Positions 8,755-17,125 of a stretch of 38,450 nt of DNA are shown one piece after another. Position 1 is the first letter of the stretch, and every line of letters starts with the position of its first letter. The translations under genes and the position numbers were made by a program. Origin of the DNA: an uncultured SAR324 cluster bacterium (lineage in GTDB: Bacteria; SAR324; NAC60-12); assembly GCA_902590435.1 (NCBI GenBank), contig CACIWU010000009.1:1-38450 (forward strand), in the 5' to 3' direction. Below the pieces are notes generated by a model. It saw only the letters and a list, made by a program, of their open reading frames with translations. It did not search any database and was not told where the DNA came from.

Positions 8755-9507
8755 TTAATCTCTATCAATTAAACCTGCTCCGGCCCCTAATATTCTTGAT
8801 TTTTCATCGGATGGGACTAGTACTCTTGAAAAATAATAATAGAATTTATGCCAATCACAATAAATAGGTATTCCTTCTTCCAAGTATTTTTTCCTATTTT
8901 TGTAAAAATAAGTTTTTTGATATTTCCAATTGCTATCATTTTTTAAATCATTTTCAATAGACATAACAAATACATCTGATGGAGAATCTTGTTCAGGTAT
9001 ATTATTGCCTTCCCAAGAAGTTTTGTAATTACCATTTTGAGTAGTCAAAACAGAACAAAGATTGCCATTTGAAGAATTCCAACTAATTTGCCAATACCCT
9101 AATTTATTACTTCCCACAGCAGCTGCAATTAAAAAAGGATTATCTACTTTTTTTATAGTAAAATGGTGATATTCTTTTGATTTTTTGGATATTAATGAAA
9201 TACAGTCGCAAACAACAGGACCTCCCTGTAATGCCGATAGTTGCTTTTTTTCAATAGAAGACAAAACAATCCCACTGATACCATCAGTTTGACAAACTTG
9301 AATACTACTATAATTCTCATCAAGAGACTTCAAAGCTGGCAAAGATATTTCAACTGGATCTATACCACTTATTGCAATCCAAATTGAAGAACGTGCAAAA
9401 TCTTCTGCTAAGCCATAAGGGACTCCCACACCCACTGCGGCCCTCGTAAAATAGAATGCAATTTCATTAAAGGATAAAACAATTTCAGGGGATTTCATTG
9501 ATGCCAT
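8755..9507 (-). CDS. DUF3726 family protein
   Basis: This is a 250-residue protein of unknown function. The N-terminal block (LSFNEIAFYFTRAAVGVGVPYGLAED, about residues 11-36, not fully spelled by family memory) and the C-terminal GAGAGLIDRD ending match what I remember of DUF3726, found mainly in Alphaproteobacteria. It has no signal peptide or transmembrane helix and is likely cytosolic. Two close cysteines (VVCDC, about residues 98-102) are visible but no known metal motif is complete. Its ATG directly follows the stop codon of the 566-residue gene with no spacer, so the two are coupled. It is the final gene of the apparent transporter operon; a promoter for the next operon starts about 55 bases beyond its stop. 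Confidence 0.75.
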   Translation of the reverse strand: MASMKSPEIVLSFNEIAFYFTRAAVGVGVPYGLAEDFARSSIWIAISGIDPVEISLPALKSLDENYSSIQVCQTDGISGIVLSSIEKKQLSALQGGPVVCDCISLISKKSKEYHHFTIKKVDNPFLIAAAVGSNKLGYWQISWNSSNGNLCSVLTTQNGNYKTSWEGNNIPEQDSPSDVFVMSIENDLKNDSNWKYQKTYFYKNRKKYLEEGIPIYCDWHKFYYYFSRVLVPSDEKSRILGAGAGLIDRD

Positions 9508-11208
9508 CTAAACTGGACTAATAGGGAAAGGCCATTCATCAGATTCATCGTTTGTAAATTGATCTGGAAGTGGCGCACCCTGAAATAGAGTTATACGTGT
9601 CCATAGATCAGATTTTGGATCAAATTTAGAAGCTCCAAAAAATGACAACTTAAATCGTAATAGATCAATAGGACGCATTTCTGAATCTAAAAGATTATCT
9701 CTAATTTCAGCATAAGGATATTTTACGACTGTCTGAACTCTCTTAATAATTCCACGATACTCTGAATTTAATTGAAGAAATTTTCCAACTGAAATATCAC
9801 CTGGCATATTTTTTATTTTTTTGAACAGTTTTTTAACATCTCTGCCTACTGCAAGAGGCATTTCCTGATCTGCACCAGTATCATTAAACCTATCTCCGAA
9901 TCGTGGTTCCAATTTTTCTTCAGAGTAATACCAAAATCGGCGTTGTTTTTCTGGATTGTCAAAGTCAATTTCCAAAGCCCATTCAAATGAATTTTTTACA
10001 AGGTCCGACAATTCTCTTATCTCCATAGATGGGTCAAGTTTTAAATCTGCTGAACTTTCCATATTATTTGAAAGTTCATCAATCATTTCTCCATGAGTTT
10101 CTAACAAAAGGGACACAATCAATTCTTGAGTTTCAAGAGAGTATTTAGATTCTGATAAATTCAAAATGCGTTTCCAAATGAATGAACCTGATAAATTTTT
10201 TTCAATTTCACACCAGTTTATTAATAATTTAATTTCATCCTTTGTCTTTTTTATTTTAAAATTTTGTTTCTTATCCTCAACATTCCACTCATTAAAATGA
10301 AGACTAGCCTGGATTAAAAGATTTTTGAACAAAAAAAGTTTTTCAGCTGCATTGGATTTTAAACTAATTACCCTCGAAAGTGCCTCCTCTCGTGCCAAAA
10401 CCCAATTATTGATTAGAATAGGATGCTTAATCATAAAAGGAGCCATCCCCAACCCTGTGGCATTACCTATTCCCAAGAATTTACTTATTTCAGGATTCAT
10501 GAGGACAGCTTTTTCCCCACCATTACAACTTGCTACATGTTCTACAAGTTTAATGGTGAACCATCTTATTAGATAAACTGCGAGTAATTCTACTTGAAAA
10601 GCTCCACGAAATTCAGAACGATTAGAAATTTTTTCTCTATCAGCACATCCAAATTTACCACTTCCATATACTGCAGTAGTTCTCATAAGATATCCTACAG
10701 ATTTCAACAATCCAACATCTGGCTGCAGACCATTAGATAACTTTGAAACTACATGATCGAAAAGTCGCAAACTTTTATTTGCTCTAGCAAGCACTAATTC
10801 CTTTGGACTGAATCTACCTGCTTCTTGCTTAGGTGTATTCTCAGCAAGTCGATTTATATCACTTTCAGATGGAATACCATCAAAAAGACTAAAAGTTGCA
10901 TCCCAAGTTTCTGCTACAACTCTGTCTGTACGTTTTTCAGGAGCCATTTCATTTGTAAACGCAACAAGAGAATATGTATTTTTTAGGGTATGCACAGTAA
11001 ATACAGATGTTCCAAAACCTTTTTCATTTACTTCAAAACGTAATGGATCAAACTTCCATTTTTCTTTAGATATTGTCCTTGTCAAAGTTCGAGAAAAACT
11101 AAGACGCGTCTGAAATGAAGAACCCATCCTAGACAACCGCATAATTTTTTCTGGAGGTCGCTTTTTGTTTGAAACAGTTAACGAATCTTGTATAGATACT
11201 GAGTTCAT
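9508..11208 (-). CDS. conserved-looking 566-aa protein, unknown function
   Basis: I do not recognise a named domain. The protein is probably cytosolic: no signal peptide or clear transmembrane segment. It begins with a basic N-terminus rich in Arg and Ser, then a mixed region with a charged GFGTSVFTVHT stretch near 65-75. Likely functional motifs, judged by composition, are YGSGKFGC near 175-182, a Gly-rich GIGNATGLGMAPF near 249-261 and EPRFGDRFND near 435-444. The middle (about 290-400) is helical and charged. Its start overlaps the stop of the M19-like gene by one base (TAATG) and its stop abuts the DUF3726 start, so all three are translated together. The Gly-rich motifs suggest a ligand- or nucleotide-binding enzyme, but that is inference only. 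Confidence 0.75.
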   Translation of the reverse strand: MNSVSIQDSLTVSNKKRPPEKIMRLSRMGSSFQTRLSFSRTLTRTISKEKWKFDPLRFEVNEKGFGTSVFTVHTLKNTYSLVAFTNEMAPEKRTDRVVAETWDATFSLFDGIPSESDINRLAENTPKQEAGRFSPKELVLARANKSLRLFDHVVSKLSNGLQPDVGLLKSVGYLMRTTAVYGSGKFGCADREKISNRSEFRGAFQVELLAVYLIRWFTIKLVEHVASCNGGEKAVLMNPEISKFLGIGNATGLGMAPFMIKHPILINNWVLAREEALSRVISLKSNAAEKLFLFKNLLIQASLHFNEWNVEDKKQNFKIKKTKDEIKLLINWCEIEKNLSGSFIWKRILNLSESKYSLETQELIVSLLLETHGEMIDELSNNMESSADLKLDPSMEIRELSDLVKNSFEWALEIDFDNPEKQRRFWYYSEEKLEPRFGDRFNDTGADQEMPLAVGRDVKKLFKKIKNMPGDISVGKFLQLNSEYRGIIKRVQTVVKYPYAEIRDNLLDSEMRPIDLLRFKLSFFGASKFDPKSDLWTRITLFQGAPLPDQFTNDESDEWPFPISPV

Positions 11209-12206
11209 TATTTTTCTTCTTTACCAAAAGATTTTTCAAAAAATTTAAACCAATTCAAACCCATAATCAGTTCAACTTCTTTTTCATTAAAACCTATTTT
11301 GCTCAATCCACCTTTAATATTAATGAAATCCAAATTAGATTTAAACCAATTCGGCTGTAAAGGGAAGCCTGACATTTCCTTTGAACCCTCTCCAAAGTCT
11401 TTCTCAAGAGACCATGTTCCATTTCTCATCCATTCAACAATGTTATCTGGCTGATTTTGACATAGATCACTACCAATCCCTATACTTCCAACACCAATCA
11501 AATCTGCTGTTTTAGCAATCATGCCACAAAATTCTTCCAGTGAACATTCTGATTTGTTTTTTAAATGATATGGATACATTGAAAACCCAAGCATACCTCC
11601 GCTTTTTCCTAAAGAAATAAGTAAATCATTTGACTTATTCCTTTTTGCGTCATACCAAAACGATGGATTTGCATGCGTGATAGCAATAGGACGATCTGAA
11701 ATTTGTATTGCTTCTAACGTGGATCTTGAAGCAGAATGGCTCATATCTATTACAATACCTAACCTATTCATTTCTTTAATAACTTGACGTCCCATTCGTG
11801 TTATACCTAGATCATCATTTTCATAACATCCAGTTGCAAGTAGGCTTTGGTTGTTGTAAGAAAGCTGCATCAAACGAACCCCCAATCTATAACAAATTTC
11901 AACTAATCCAATATCATCCTCTATAGGAGAACAATTCTGAAAACCAAAGAAAATAGCTGTTCTTCCTTCTTCTTGTGCTTTCAAAATATCATCAGAAGAA
12001 AATCCTTGAAATATTAGATTAGAATATTTATCAAAAAAACGATTCCAGCAAATAACATTTTTTACCATCTCCTGAAAATCCTCATGGAAGCAAATCGTAG
12101 CATGAACTGCAGATACTCCTCCATAATTCATCTGTTTAAAAACTGATTCAGACCAATTATTATACTGAAGAGCATCAACAATTAAATAGGGGTGAGATTT
12201 ATTCAT
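11208..12206 (-). CDS. membrane-dipeptidase (M19) family protein with altered metal site
   Basis: The 332-residue protein has the TIM-barrel amidohydrolase layout of renal/membrane dipeptidases. It keeps MGRQVIKEMNRLGIVIDMSHS (about 139-158), ITHANP (about 175-180), RNKSND and the late GIGSDL Asp motif. Compared with human renal dipeptidase, however, the N-terminal His-x-Asp is replaced (IVDALQYNNW), the bridging Glu125 position reads Gln (FGFQNCSP), the His152 region reads LSYNNQ, and the His219 position before the RN pair is Ala (DAKRN). Only the His of ITHAN and the Asp of GSDL remain obvious. It may bind rather than cleave, use another chemistry, or belong to a divergent subfamily. It lies 132 bases after potC and is coupled to the 566-residue gene. 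No signal peptide is seen, so it acts in the cytosol. Confidence 0.85.
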   Translation of the reverse strand: MNKSHPYLIVDALQYNNWSESVFKQMNYGGVSAVHATICFHEDFQEMVKNVICWNRFFDKYSNLIFQGFSSDDILKAQEEGRTAIFFGFQNCSPIEDDIGLVEICYRLGVRLMQLSYNNQSLLATGCYENDDLGITRMGRQVIKEMNRLGIVIDMSHSASRSTLEAIQISDRPIAITHANPSFWYDAKRNKSNDLLISLGKSGGMLGFSMYPYHLKNKSECSLEEFCGMIAKTADLIGVGSIGIGSDLCQNQPDNIVEWMRNGTWSLEKDFGEGSKEMSGFPLQPNWFKSNLDFINIKGGLSKIGFNEKEVELIMGLNWFKFFEKSFGKEEK

Positions 12207-12338
12207 TTAAACAGACTAATTGAATATTTTGAGACTTTAATATTTTAATTACATTCTATCGTAAATTCTTAAGAGAATTATATTCTAAAACTTTAAATTA
12301 TCACTATAAAAAATTAATTTTTTAACGAATAAATTTTT

Positions 12339-13193
12339 TTAGGAAGGAGTAACACCTCGAATTTTTTCTGTTCTACGTCTCAATAATTCTATCGTAGTCA
12401 AAAGTGCAATGGTAATAAGTATCAATAAAGTTGCTGCAGAAAGAATTGTGGGACTAATTTGTTCTCGAATTCCGGAGAACATTTGCCAAGGAATAGTACG
12501 TTGCTTATATGATCCAACAAAAAGAACAACCACAACCTCATCAAAAGAAGTAACAAAAGCGAATAAAGCTCCAGAAATAACTCCAGGTGTAATTAGTGGT
12601 ACAATAACTTTAAAAAATGTGGTTGTTGGTGAAGCACCTAAACTCTGGGAAGCACGTATTAGATCATTGTCAAAACCCGATAAAGTTGCAGTGACAGTAA
12701 TAACAACAAATGGTGTCCCAAGAGCTGCATGAGCTAAAATCACACCCAAGTGTGTCCCCTGCAAACCTATTCTGCTATAAAAAAAATACATCCCGGCTGC
12801 CGATATAATGAGAGGAACTATCATAGGTGAAATTAAGAGACTCATAATTAATGTTCTATACGGCATATGCTCTCTCGAAAGACCTAAGGCTGCAACTGTA
12901 CCCAAAAATGTAGAAATTATTGTTGCAAAAAAAGCAATAATAAATGAGTTTTTGACTGCACCTTGCCAATTCAAACTATTAAAAAATTCTTGATACCAAG
13001 CTAGTGAATATCCCTCTGGGTCAAAAGCAAGCATTTCTTTAGTAAATGTGAAGTATGGTACAGCATTAAAAGATAGTGGAATAATTACAAAAAGAGGAAA
13101 AATCAAAAAGAACAGGACTAAAAAACATATAGCCCAAAATGTATAATGCCAAATCCTCTCAGGCAAAGAAAAATATGGTGGCAATTTACTCAT
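12339..13193 (-). CDS. potC: polyamine-type ABC permease, PotC-like
   Basis: This 284-residue inner-membrane permease has six predicted helices: a first near residues 15-37, then five in the binding-protein-dependent transport domain (about 75-265). The EAA-like coupling loop reads RASQSLGASPTTTFFKVIVP near 180-200, including the conserved Gly that contacts the ATPase. Length and an N-terminus without an extra domain match PotC/YdcV-type subunits of spermidine/putrescine-family importers. Its start lies 3 bases after the PotB-like stop. The family also transports opines, thiamine and other cations, so polyamine specificity is not proven. Confidence 0.88.
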   Translation of the reverse strand: MSKLPPYFSLPERIWHYTFWAICFLVLFFLIFPLFVIIPLSFNAVPYFTFTKEMLAFDPEGYSLAWYQEFFNSLNWQGAVKNSFIIAFFATIISTFLGTVAALGLSREHMPYRTLIMSLLISPMIVPLIISAAGMYFFYSRIGLQGTHLGVILAHAALGTPFVVITVTATLSGFDNDLIRASQSLGASPTTTFFKVIVPLITPGVISGALFAFVTSFDEVVVVLFVGSYKQRTIPWQMFSGIREQISPTILSAATLLILITIALLTTIELLRRRTEKIRGVTPS

Positions 13194-13196
13194 ATT

Positions 13197-14465
13197 TTAT
13201 CCTAACTTCATGTTGTTAATACCTACTATTTTGTCATAGAGCAAAAATAGCAGAACTACAAAAAGTAGTAATATCACACCGATTGCAGATCCTAGCCCCC
13301 AATTTAATGAACTCGACATATGATAAGCAATTCGATTACTTATAAAAGTTCCTGAACTTCCTCCAACAAGAGCTGGTGTAATATAATAGCCAATTGCTAA
13401 TATAAATACTAATATTGAACCTGCACCTATTCCAGGTGCTGTATTAGGGAAATAAATCTTCCAAAATGCAATCCATGGATGTGCACCTAAAGAAATAGCA
13501 GCACGGACATATGATTTTGGTATTGTTTTCATCACACTAAATAACGGAAGAATCATAAAAGGCAAAAGAATGTGTGTCATAGCGACAACTGTTCCAGTTG
13601 CGTTGTGAATCATTGCTAAACGACCATCTTCATTAATAATCCCCACCAAAATCAAAAAATCATTAATAACACCTTCCTGTTGCAAAAGGGCTATCCATGA
13701 AGTAGTCCTAACTAGTAATGATGTCCAGAAGGGTAGAAGAACAAAAATAATTAGGATATTACTTATCCGAGTAGGAACCTTAGCCAACATATAAGATAAA
13801 GGGAAACCTATAATTAATGTTAGAAAAGTAATCGTAGTGCTAAGTAATATTGTTCTTAAAAATAATTTTAAATATATACTATCTTCCTCAGGTAAAGAAG
13901 AAACACTACCATCTGCGAAATCTCTTTTTAAATCAAATGCTGCCAGATAATATCCTCCAGTATAACCAGAAGAAAATTGCTTAATTACTCGCCATGTTTG
14001 AATATCACCCCATCTTTTATCTGATTTAATTAATGCTTTTTTATATGGTGGTTCATTAATTTTTTTAACTTTTCTGCCTGCTTTTCTAAACAAACTAGCA
14101 AAGCCAGAGCTCTCATAATTTAACCGAGTCCCAATTTTAGTATGCTCACGAGCTTTTTTTGCTTTTTTTATATCTTCTACCATCGCAGCAAATACAGCTT
14201 CATCTGGCAATTTATCATCATGAGGATCCCAGTATTTTATAGATTTTACAGTTTTTGGTAATATTCTTTCTACTATTGAATTATCAACCGATAATAAGAG
14301 CATATCTGCAATTGGAACTAAAAAAGCAAACACCATAAATAGCAGCAAAGGGGAAACCATCAAAAAGGCAACCATTTTACTTCTCCTTTGAACCCTAGCT
14401 AAACTTAATTTTAGAGGAACACCATCAGCAGTAAATAACTCTATTTTTTCTGGGGTTTTTATCAT
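13197..14465 (-). CDS. potB: polyamine-type ABC permease, PotB-like, with long periplasmic insert
   Basis: The 422-residue partner permease is longer than the usual 275-310 residues. Helix 1 is near 32-57, followed by about 135 residues of charged, Lys-rich sequence before helix 2 near 200; with a cytoplasmic N-terminus this insert lies in the periplasm, where it could contact the binding protein. The five-helix transport domain follows, with the coupling loop VRAAISLGAHPWIAFWKIYF near 325-345. The gene follows a strong stem-loop after the binding-protein gene and precedes potC by 3 bases. Such inserts are known in some proteobacterial PotB homologues. Confidence 0.87.
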   Translation of the reverse strand: MIKTPEKIELFTADGVPLKLSLARVQRRSKMVAFLMVSPLLLFMVFAFLVPIADMLLLSVDNSIVERILPKTVKSIKYWDPHDDKLPDEAVFAAMVEDIKKAKKAREHTKIGTRLNYESSGFASLFRKAGRKVKKINEPPYKKALIKSDKRWGDIQTWRVIKQFSSGYTGGYYLAAFDLKRDFADGSVSSLPEEDSIYLKLFLRTILLSTTITFLTLIIGFPLSYMLAKVPTRISNILIIFVLLPFWTSLLVRTTSWIALLQQEGVINDFLILVGIINEDGRLAMIHNATGTVVAMTHILLPFMILPLFSVMKTIPKSYVRAAISLGAHPWIAFWKIYFPNTAPGIGAGSILVFILAIGYYITPALVGGSSGTFISNRIAYHMSSSLNWGLGSAIGVILLLFVVLLFLLYDKIVGINNMKLG

Positions 14466-14493
14466 TTTATAAAAAGGAGATCTAAATGGAAAT

Positions 14494-14521
14494 GTCGGGG
14501 AAACAATTCAACTTCCCCGAC
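14494..14521 (-). promoter_or_regulatory. stem-loop between potD-like and potB-like genes
   Basis: GTCGGGGAA and TTCCCCGAC form a perfect 9-bp GC-rich stem with a 10-base loop, 16 bases after the potD-like stop on the transcribed strand. It is not followed by a U-run on the minus strand, so it is more likely an mRNA-stabilising or partial-attenuation hairpin that raises binding-protein expression above that of the permeases. Confidence 0.65.
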
Positions 14522-14537
14522 TTATTAAATAGTTAAA

Positions 14538-15635
14538 CTATTTAGCCAACCATGCGTTGAATGTTTGATCAATCTCGTCACGATTGTCCGCCCAGAATTC
14601 ATAATTGTAAAGAAGGGTGGTTTTAGCATTATTAGGATCTGTTGGCATATGAGGTGCCATAGGGATTCCCAAATCAGCATGATTCCCTACGAGAGGAGCT
14701 GATGAAGCTCTTGTTGGGCCATAAGAAATCCATTTAGCCTGATCTGCGAGACGCTGGGTATCCGTAGCAAAGCGAAGATACTTCATAACTTCTGCTTTGT
14801 TCTTAGTTCCGCTAGGTACAACCCATCCATCAAGGTCAAATACCTGCCAATCCCAAAGCATAGCAATAGGCTGTTTGTCAACTTCAATAGCTTTAAACAG
14901 TCTTCCATTATACGTGGAACCAACTACTACCTCTCCATCAGCAAGTAATTGAGGTGTTTGCGCTCCTGCAGTCCACCAAACAACATTACTCTTAATTGTG
15001 TCTAATTTAGCCAATGCTCTTTTTTGTCCTGCATCTGTTCCAAGAACATCATAAACCTTTGATGGGGAAACTCCATCACAGATAAGAGCCCATTCCATAT
15101 TGTTTATAGGCTTTTTTTCCAAGGAACGTTTTCCAGGGAATGTTTTAAGGTCAAAAACATCACAGACACTAGTCATTGGTCTGGATACTTTGTCTTTTCT
15201 ATAGCCAAAAGCTGTAGAGTATACAATCTGAGGGACAAAACATGGTGATACTATAAAGTCACCAAAATCTTCTGTAGCAGTACTACCATCAGCACCATTA
15301 GCCAATGCGCTATTATGATCTATTTCATCAACTAATCCTTCATCACAAAGTCGCATCGCATCGGACGCAACAGCATCTACTAAATCCCATGTGGTATTTC
15401 CAGCTTGTTTCATAGCTCTCAATTTTGCCACGGCACTACCGGCAGAATCATCATTAATGATTTTTATACCAGGATTTTTCTTCATATATGGGGCATGATA
15501 TGCATTTTGCTGACTCGCAGTATATGCTCCACCCCATGAAACTACAACCAATTCAGTTGCAGCTAATGCTTGACCTAAAAAACTAGCCATTGTCATTACA
15601 ACGGAAATCGTAATGACTCGCACGAAAGTTTTCAT
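14538..15635 (-). CDS. potD: polyamine-type periplasmic binding protein, PotD-like
   Basis: This is a 365-residue extracellular solute-binding protein (family 1/8 fold). The signal peptide spans about residues 1-25 (cleavage after QALA) and the mature protein begins with ELVVVSWGGAYTASQQ, the typical first strand of PotD/PotF-like proteins. A later DGWVVPSGTKNKAEVMKYL segment is typical of the C-terminal lobe. The start was set at 15635: GGAG lies 7 bases upstream, while the ATG at 15653 would overlap that ribosome-binding site. It is second in an operon after the ATPase gene and is followed by a strong hairpin. The ligand could be putrescine, spermidine or another organic cation. Confidence 0.88.
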   Translation of the reverse strand: MKTFVRVITISVVMTMASFLGQALAATELVVVSWGGAYTASQQNAYHAPYMKKNPGIKIINDDSAGSAVAKLRAMKQAGNTTWDLVDAVASDAMRLCDEGLVDEIDHNSALANGADGSTATEDFGDFIVSPCFVPQIVYSTAFGYRKDKVSRPMTSVCDVFDLKTFPGKRSLEKKPINNMEWALICDGVSPSKVYDVLGTDAGQKRALAKLDTIKSNVVWWTAGAQTPQLLADGEVVVGSTYNGRLFKAIEVDKQPIAMLWDWQVFDLDGWVVPSGTKNKAEVMKYLRFATDTQRLADQAKWISYGPTRASSAPLVGNHADLGIPMAPHMPTDPNNAKTTLLYNYEFWADNRDEIDQTFNAWLAK

Positions 15636-15733
15636 ACTTTCTCCTTCATACAAGGTTTAGTCTCTAGTGACAACTCAATTGTCAATTTTTTGAGACTCAA
15701 ATAATAACCCATAGACTCACTGCGAATCTATAT

Positions 15734-16843
15734 TTAGGTTGTTTCGAGCGCATCCAACGCTCTTGCATCTTCTGCCATCCACCCAACTTTCACGGAATTA
15801 CCCGGCTTCAATTGAGCATGATTAGCAGAGTTTGGGATTTTGACAATAAAATCATCATGTCCACAAACATTCATACGGGAGCGAATATGATCTCCCAAAT
15901 AAATTAATTCTTTTATTTCAGCTGAAACTTCATTCGGATAAGTTCCACTTTCTGGATTTACAACTACTCTCTCAGGTCTTAATGAAATCATAGTATTAGA
16001 ACCCACTCCATCTATTTTTATAGGTAGTGCTTGAAGTGATTCCCCATCTCCAACCTTTACAGTACAAGTATCTTTATCAATAGAAGAAACCTGTCCAGAC
16101 AAAGTATTATTTTCTCCAATAAACTGAGCCACAAACGCATTTTCAGGTTCTTCATACAAAACATTTGGAGCCGCCAACTGCTGAATCACACCATCATCAA
16201 ATACTGCTATTCGGTTTGACATTGTCAATGCTTCACTTTGGTCATGTGTGACATATACAATAGTAACTTCTAATTTTTCATGTAACTCTTTAATTTCATA
16301 TTGCATTTGCTCACGCAATTGCTTGTCAAGTGCTCCTAGTGGTTCATCCATCAGAACAATTTTTGGTTCAAAGACAAGAGCTCTTGCTACTGCAATTCGT
16401 TGTTGCTGTCCACCAGATAACTGCATAGGTCTACGTGATCCAAACTCCCCCAACTGAACCATATCCAAAGCATTTGCTACCCTTTCTTCAATTTCACTTT
16501 TTGGTATTTTTCTAACTTGTAGTGGAAAAGCAAGATTTTCATTGACCGTTAAATGAGGGAAAAGTGCATAGTTTTGAAAAACCATGCCAATATGTCTTTT
16601 GTGAGGTGGAACATTATTTATTGAAGTACCATCAAGTATTATTTCTCCGTGTGTTGCCGTTTCGAAGCCAGCAAGCATCAACAATACTGTAGTCTTTCCC
16701 GAACCAGATGGCCCAAGCATAGTCAAGAACTCACCACGCTCTGCATCTAAATTCAAATCTTTTACAACAAGAATCTCACCATCGTATGTTTTTTGAACAT
16801 TCTGGAAACTAACGTAAGCTTCACTTTTATGATTATTTGCCAA
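15734..16843 (-). CDS. potA: polyamine-type ABC ATPase, PotA-like
   Basis: This 369-residue ATPase powers the PotB/PotC-like permeases. Walker A is GPSGSGKTT at 44-52, the Q-loop is at 90, the signature LSGGQQQR at 142-149, Walker B IVLMDE at 162-167 and the switch His at 200; a TOBE-type regulatory domain occupies about 245-365, including SLRPERV. The reading frame opens at TTG (16843), and no in-frame ATG precedes Walker A, so TTG is the probable start; no Shine-Dalgarno is visible. It leads the operon, about 60 bases downstream of a consensus-like promoter. The 80-base gap to potD contains small inverted repeats (TTTGAG-T-CTCAAA at 15689-15701). Confidence 0.9.
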   Translation of the reverse strand: MANNHKSEAYVSFQNVQKTYDGEILVVKDLNLDAERGEFLTMLGPSGSGKTTVLLMLAGFETATHGEIILDGTSINNVPPHKRHIGMVFQNYALFPHLTVNENLAFPLQVRKIPKSEIEERVANALDMVQLGEFGSRRPMQLSGGQQQRIAVARALVFEPKIVLMDEPLGALDKQLREQMQYEIKELHEKLEVTIVYVTHDQSEALTMSNRIAVFDDGVIQQLAAPNVLYEEPENAFVAQFIGENNTLSGQVSSIDKDTCTVKVGDGESLQALPIKIDGVGSNTMISLRPERVVVNPESGTYPNEVSAEIKELIYLGDHIRSRMNVCGHDDFIVKIPNSANHAQLKPGNSVKVGWMAEDARALDALETT

Positions 16844-16910
16844 AATTATTGAATAATTTTAGATGATTTAATGCATTCAATTAGATGAATTAAGACATTC
16901 GAATCGTAGT

Positions 16911-16939
16911 ATATTATAAAATAAACATTATAATGTCAA
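16911..16939 (-). promoter_or_regulatory. promoter of the polyamine-type transporter operon
   Basis: On the minus strand a perfect TTGACA (16939-16934) is followed after 17 bases by TAATAT (16916-16911); an overlapping TATAAT sits at a 15-base spacing. The leader to the TTG start would be about 60 bases. The rest of the 282-base gap 16844-17125 shows nothing else I can name. Confidence 0.6.
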
Positions 16940-17125
16940 TTCTTTAATTAACTAAATAATTGCCATATATTGTTTAATTTAAAGGCTTTTAGACTAATTT
17001 TTCATAGTCAAATTTATATACATTCTACAGTAATAATTTTTAATTGGTAAATTAGATATTAAAGTCTCGAGATTGAAATGATTAAGAATGTAAAAAATAG
17101 AGGAAGAGTACACTTTAAAAAATCA

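Noticed and set aside
12307-12324. 18-base perfect palindrome TAAAAAATTAATTTTTTA between potC and the M19-like gene
   Set aside because: Pure A/T sequence expected by chance in this DNA; no GC stem, so weak as terminator or operator.
15636-15653. Upstream ATG for the potD-like gene
   Set aside because: It overlaps the GGAG ribosome-binding site of ATG 15635, which gives a normal signal peptide.
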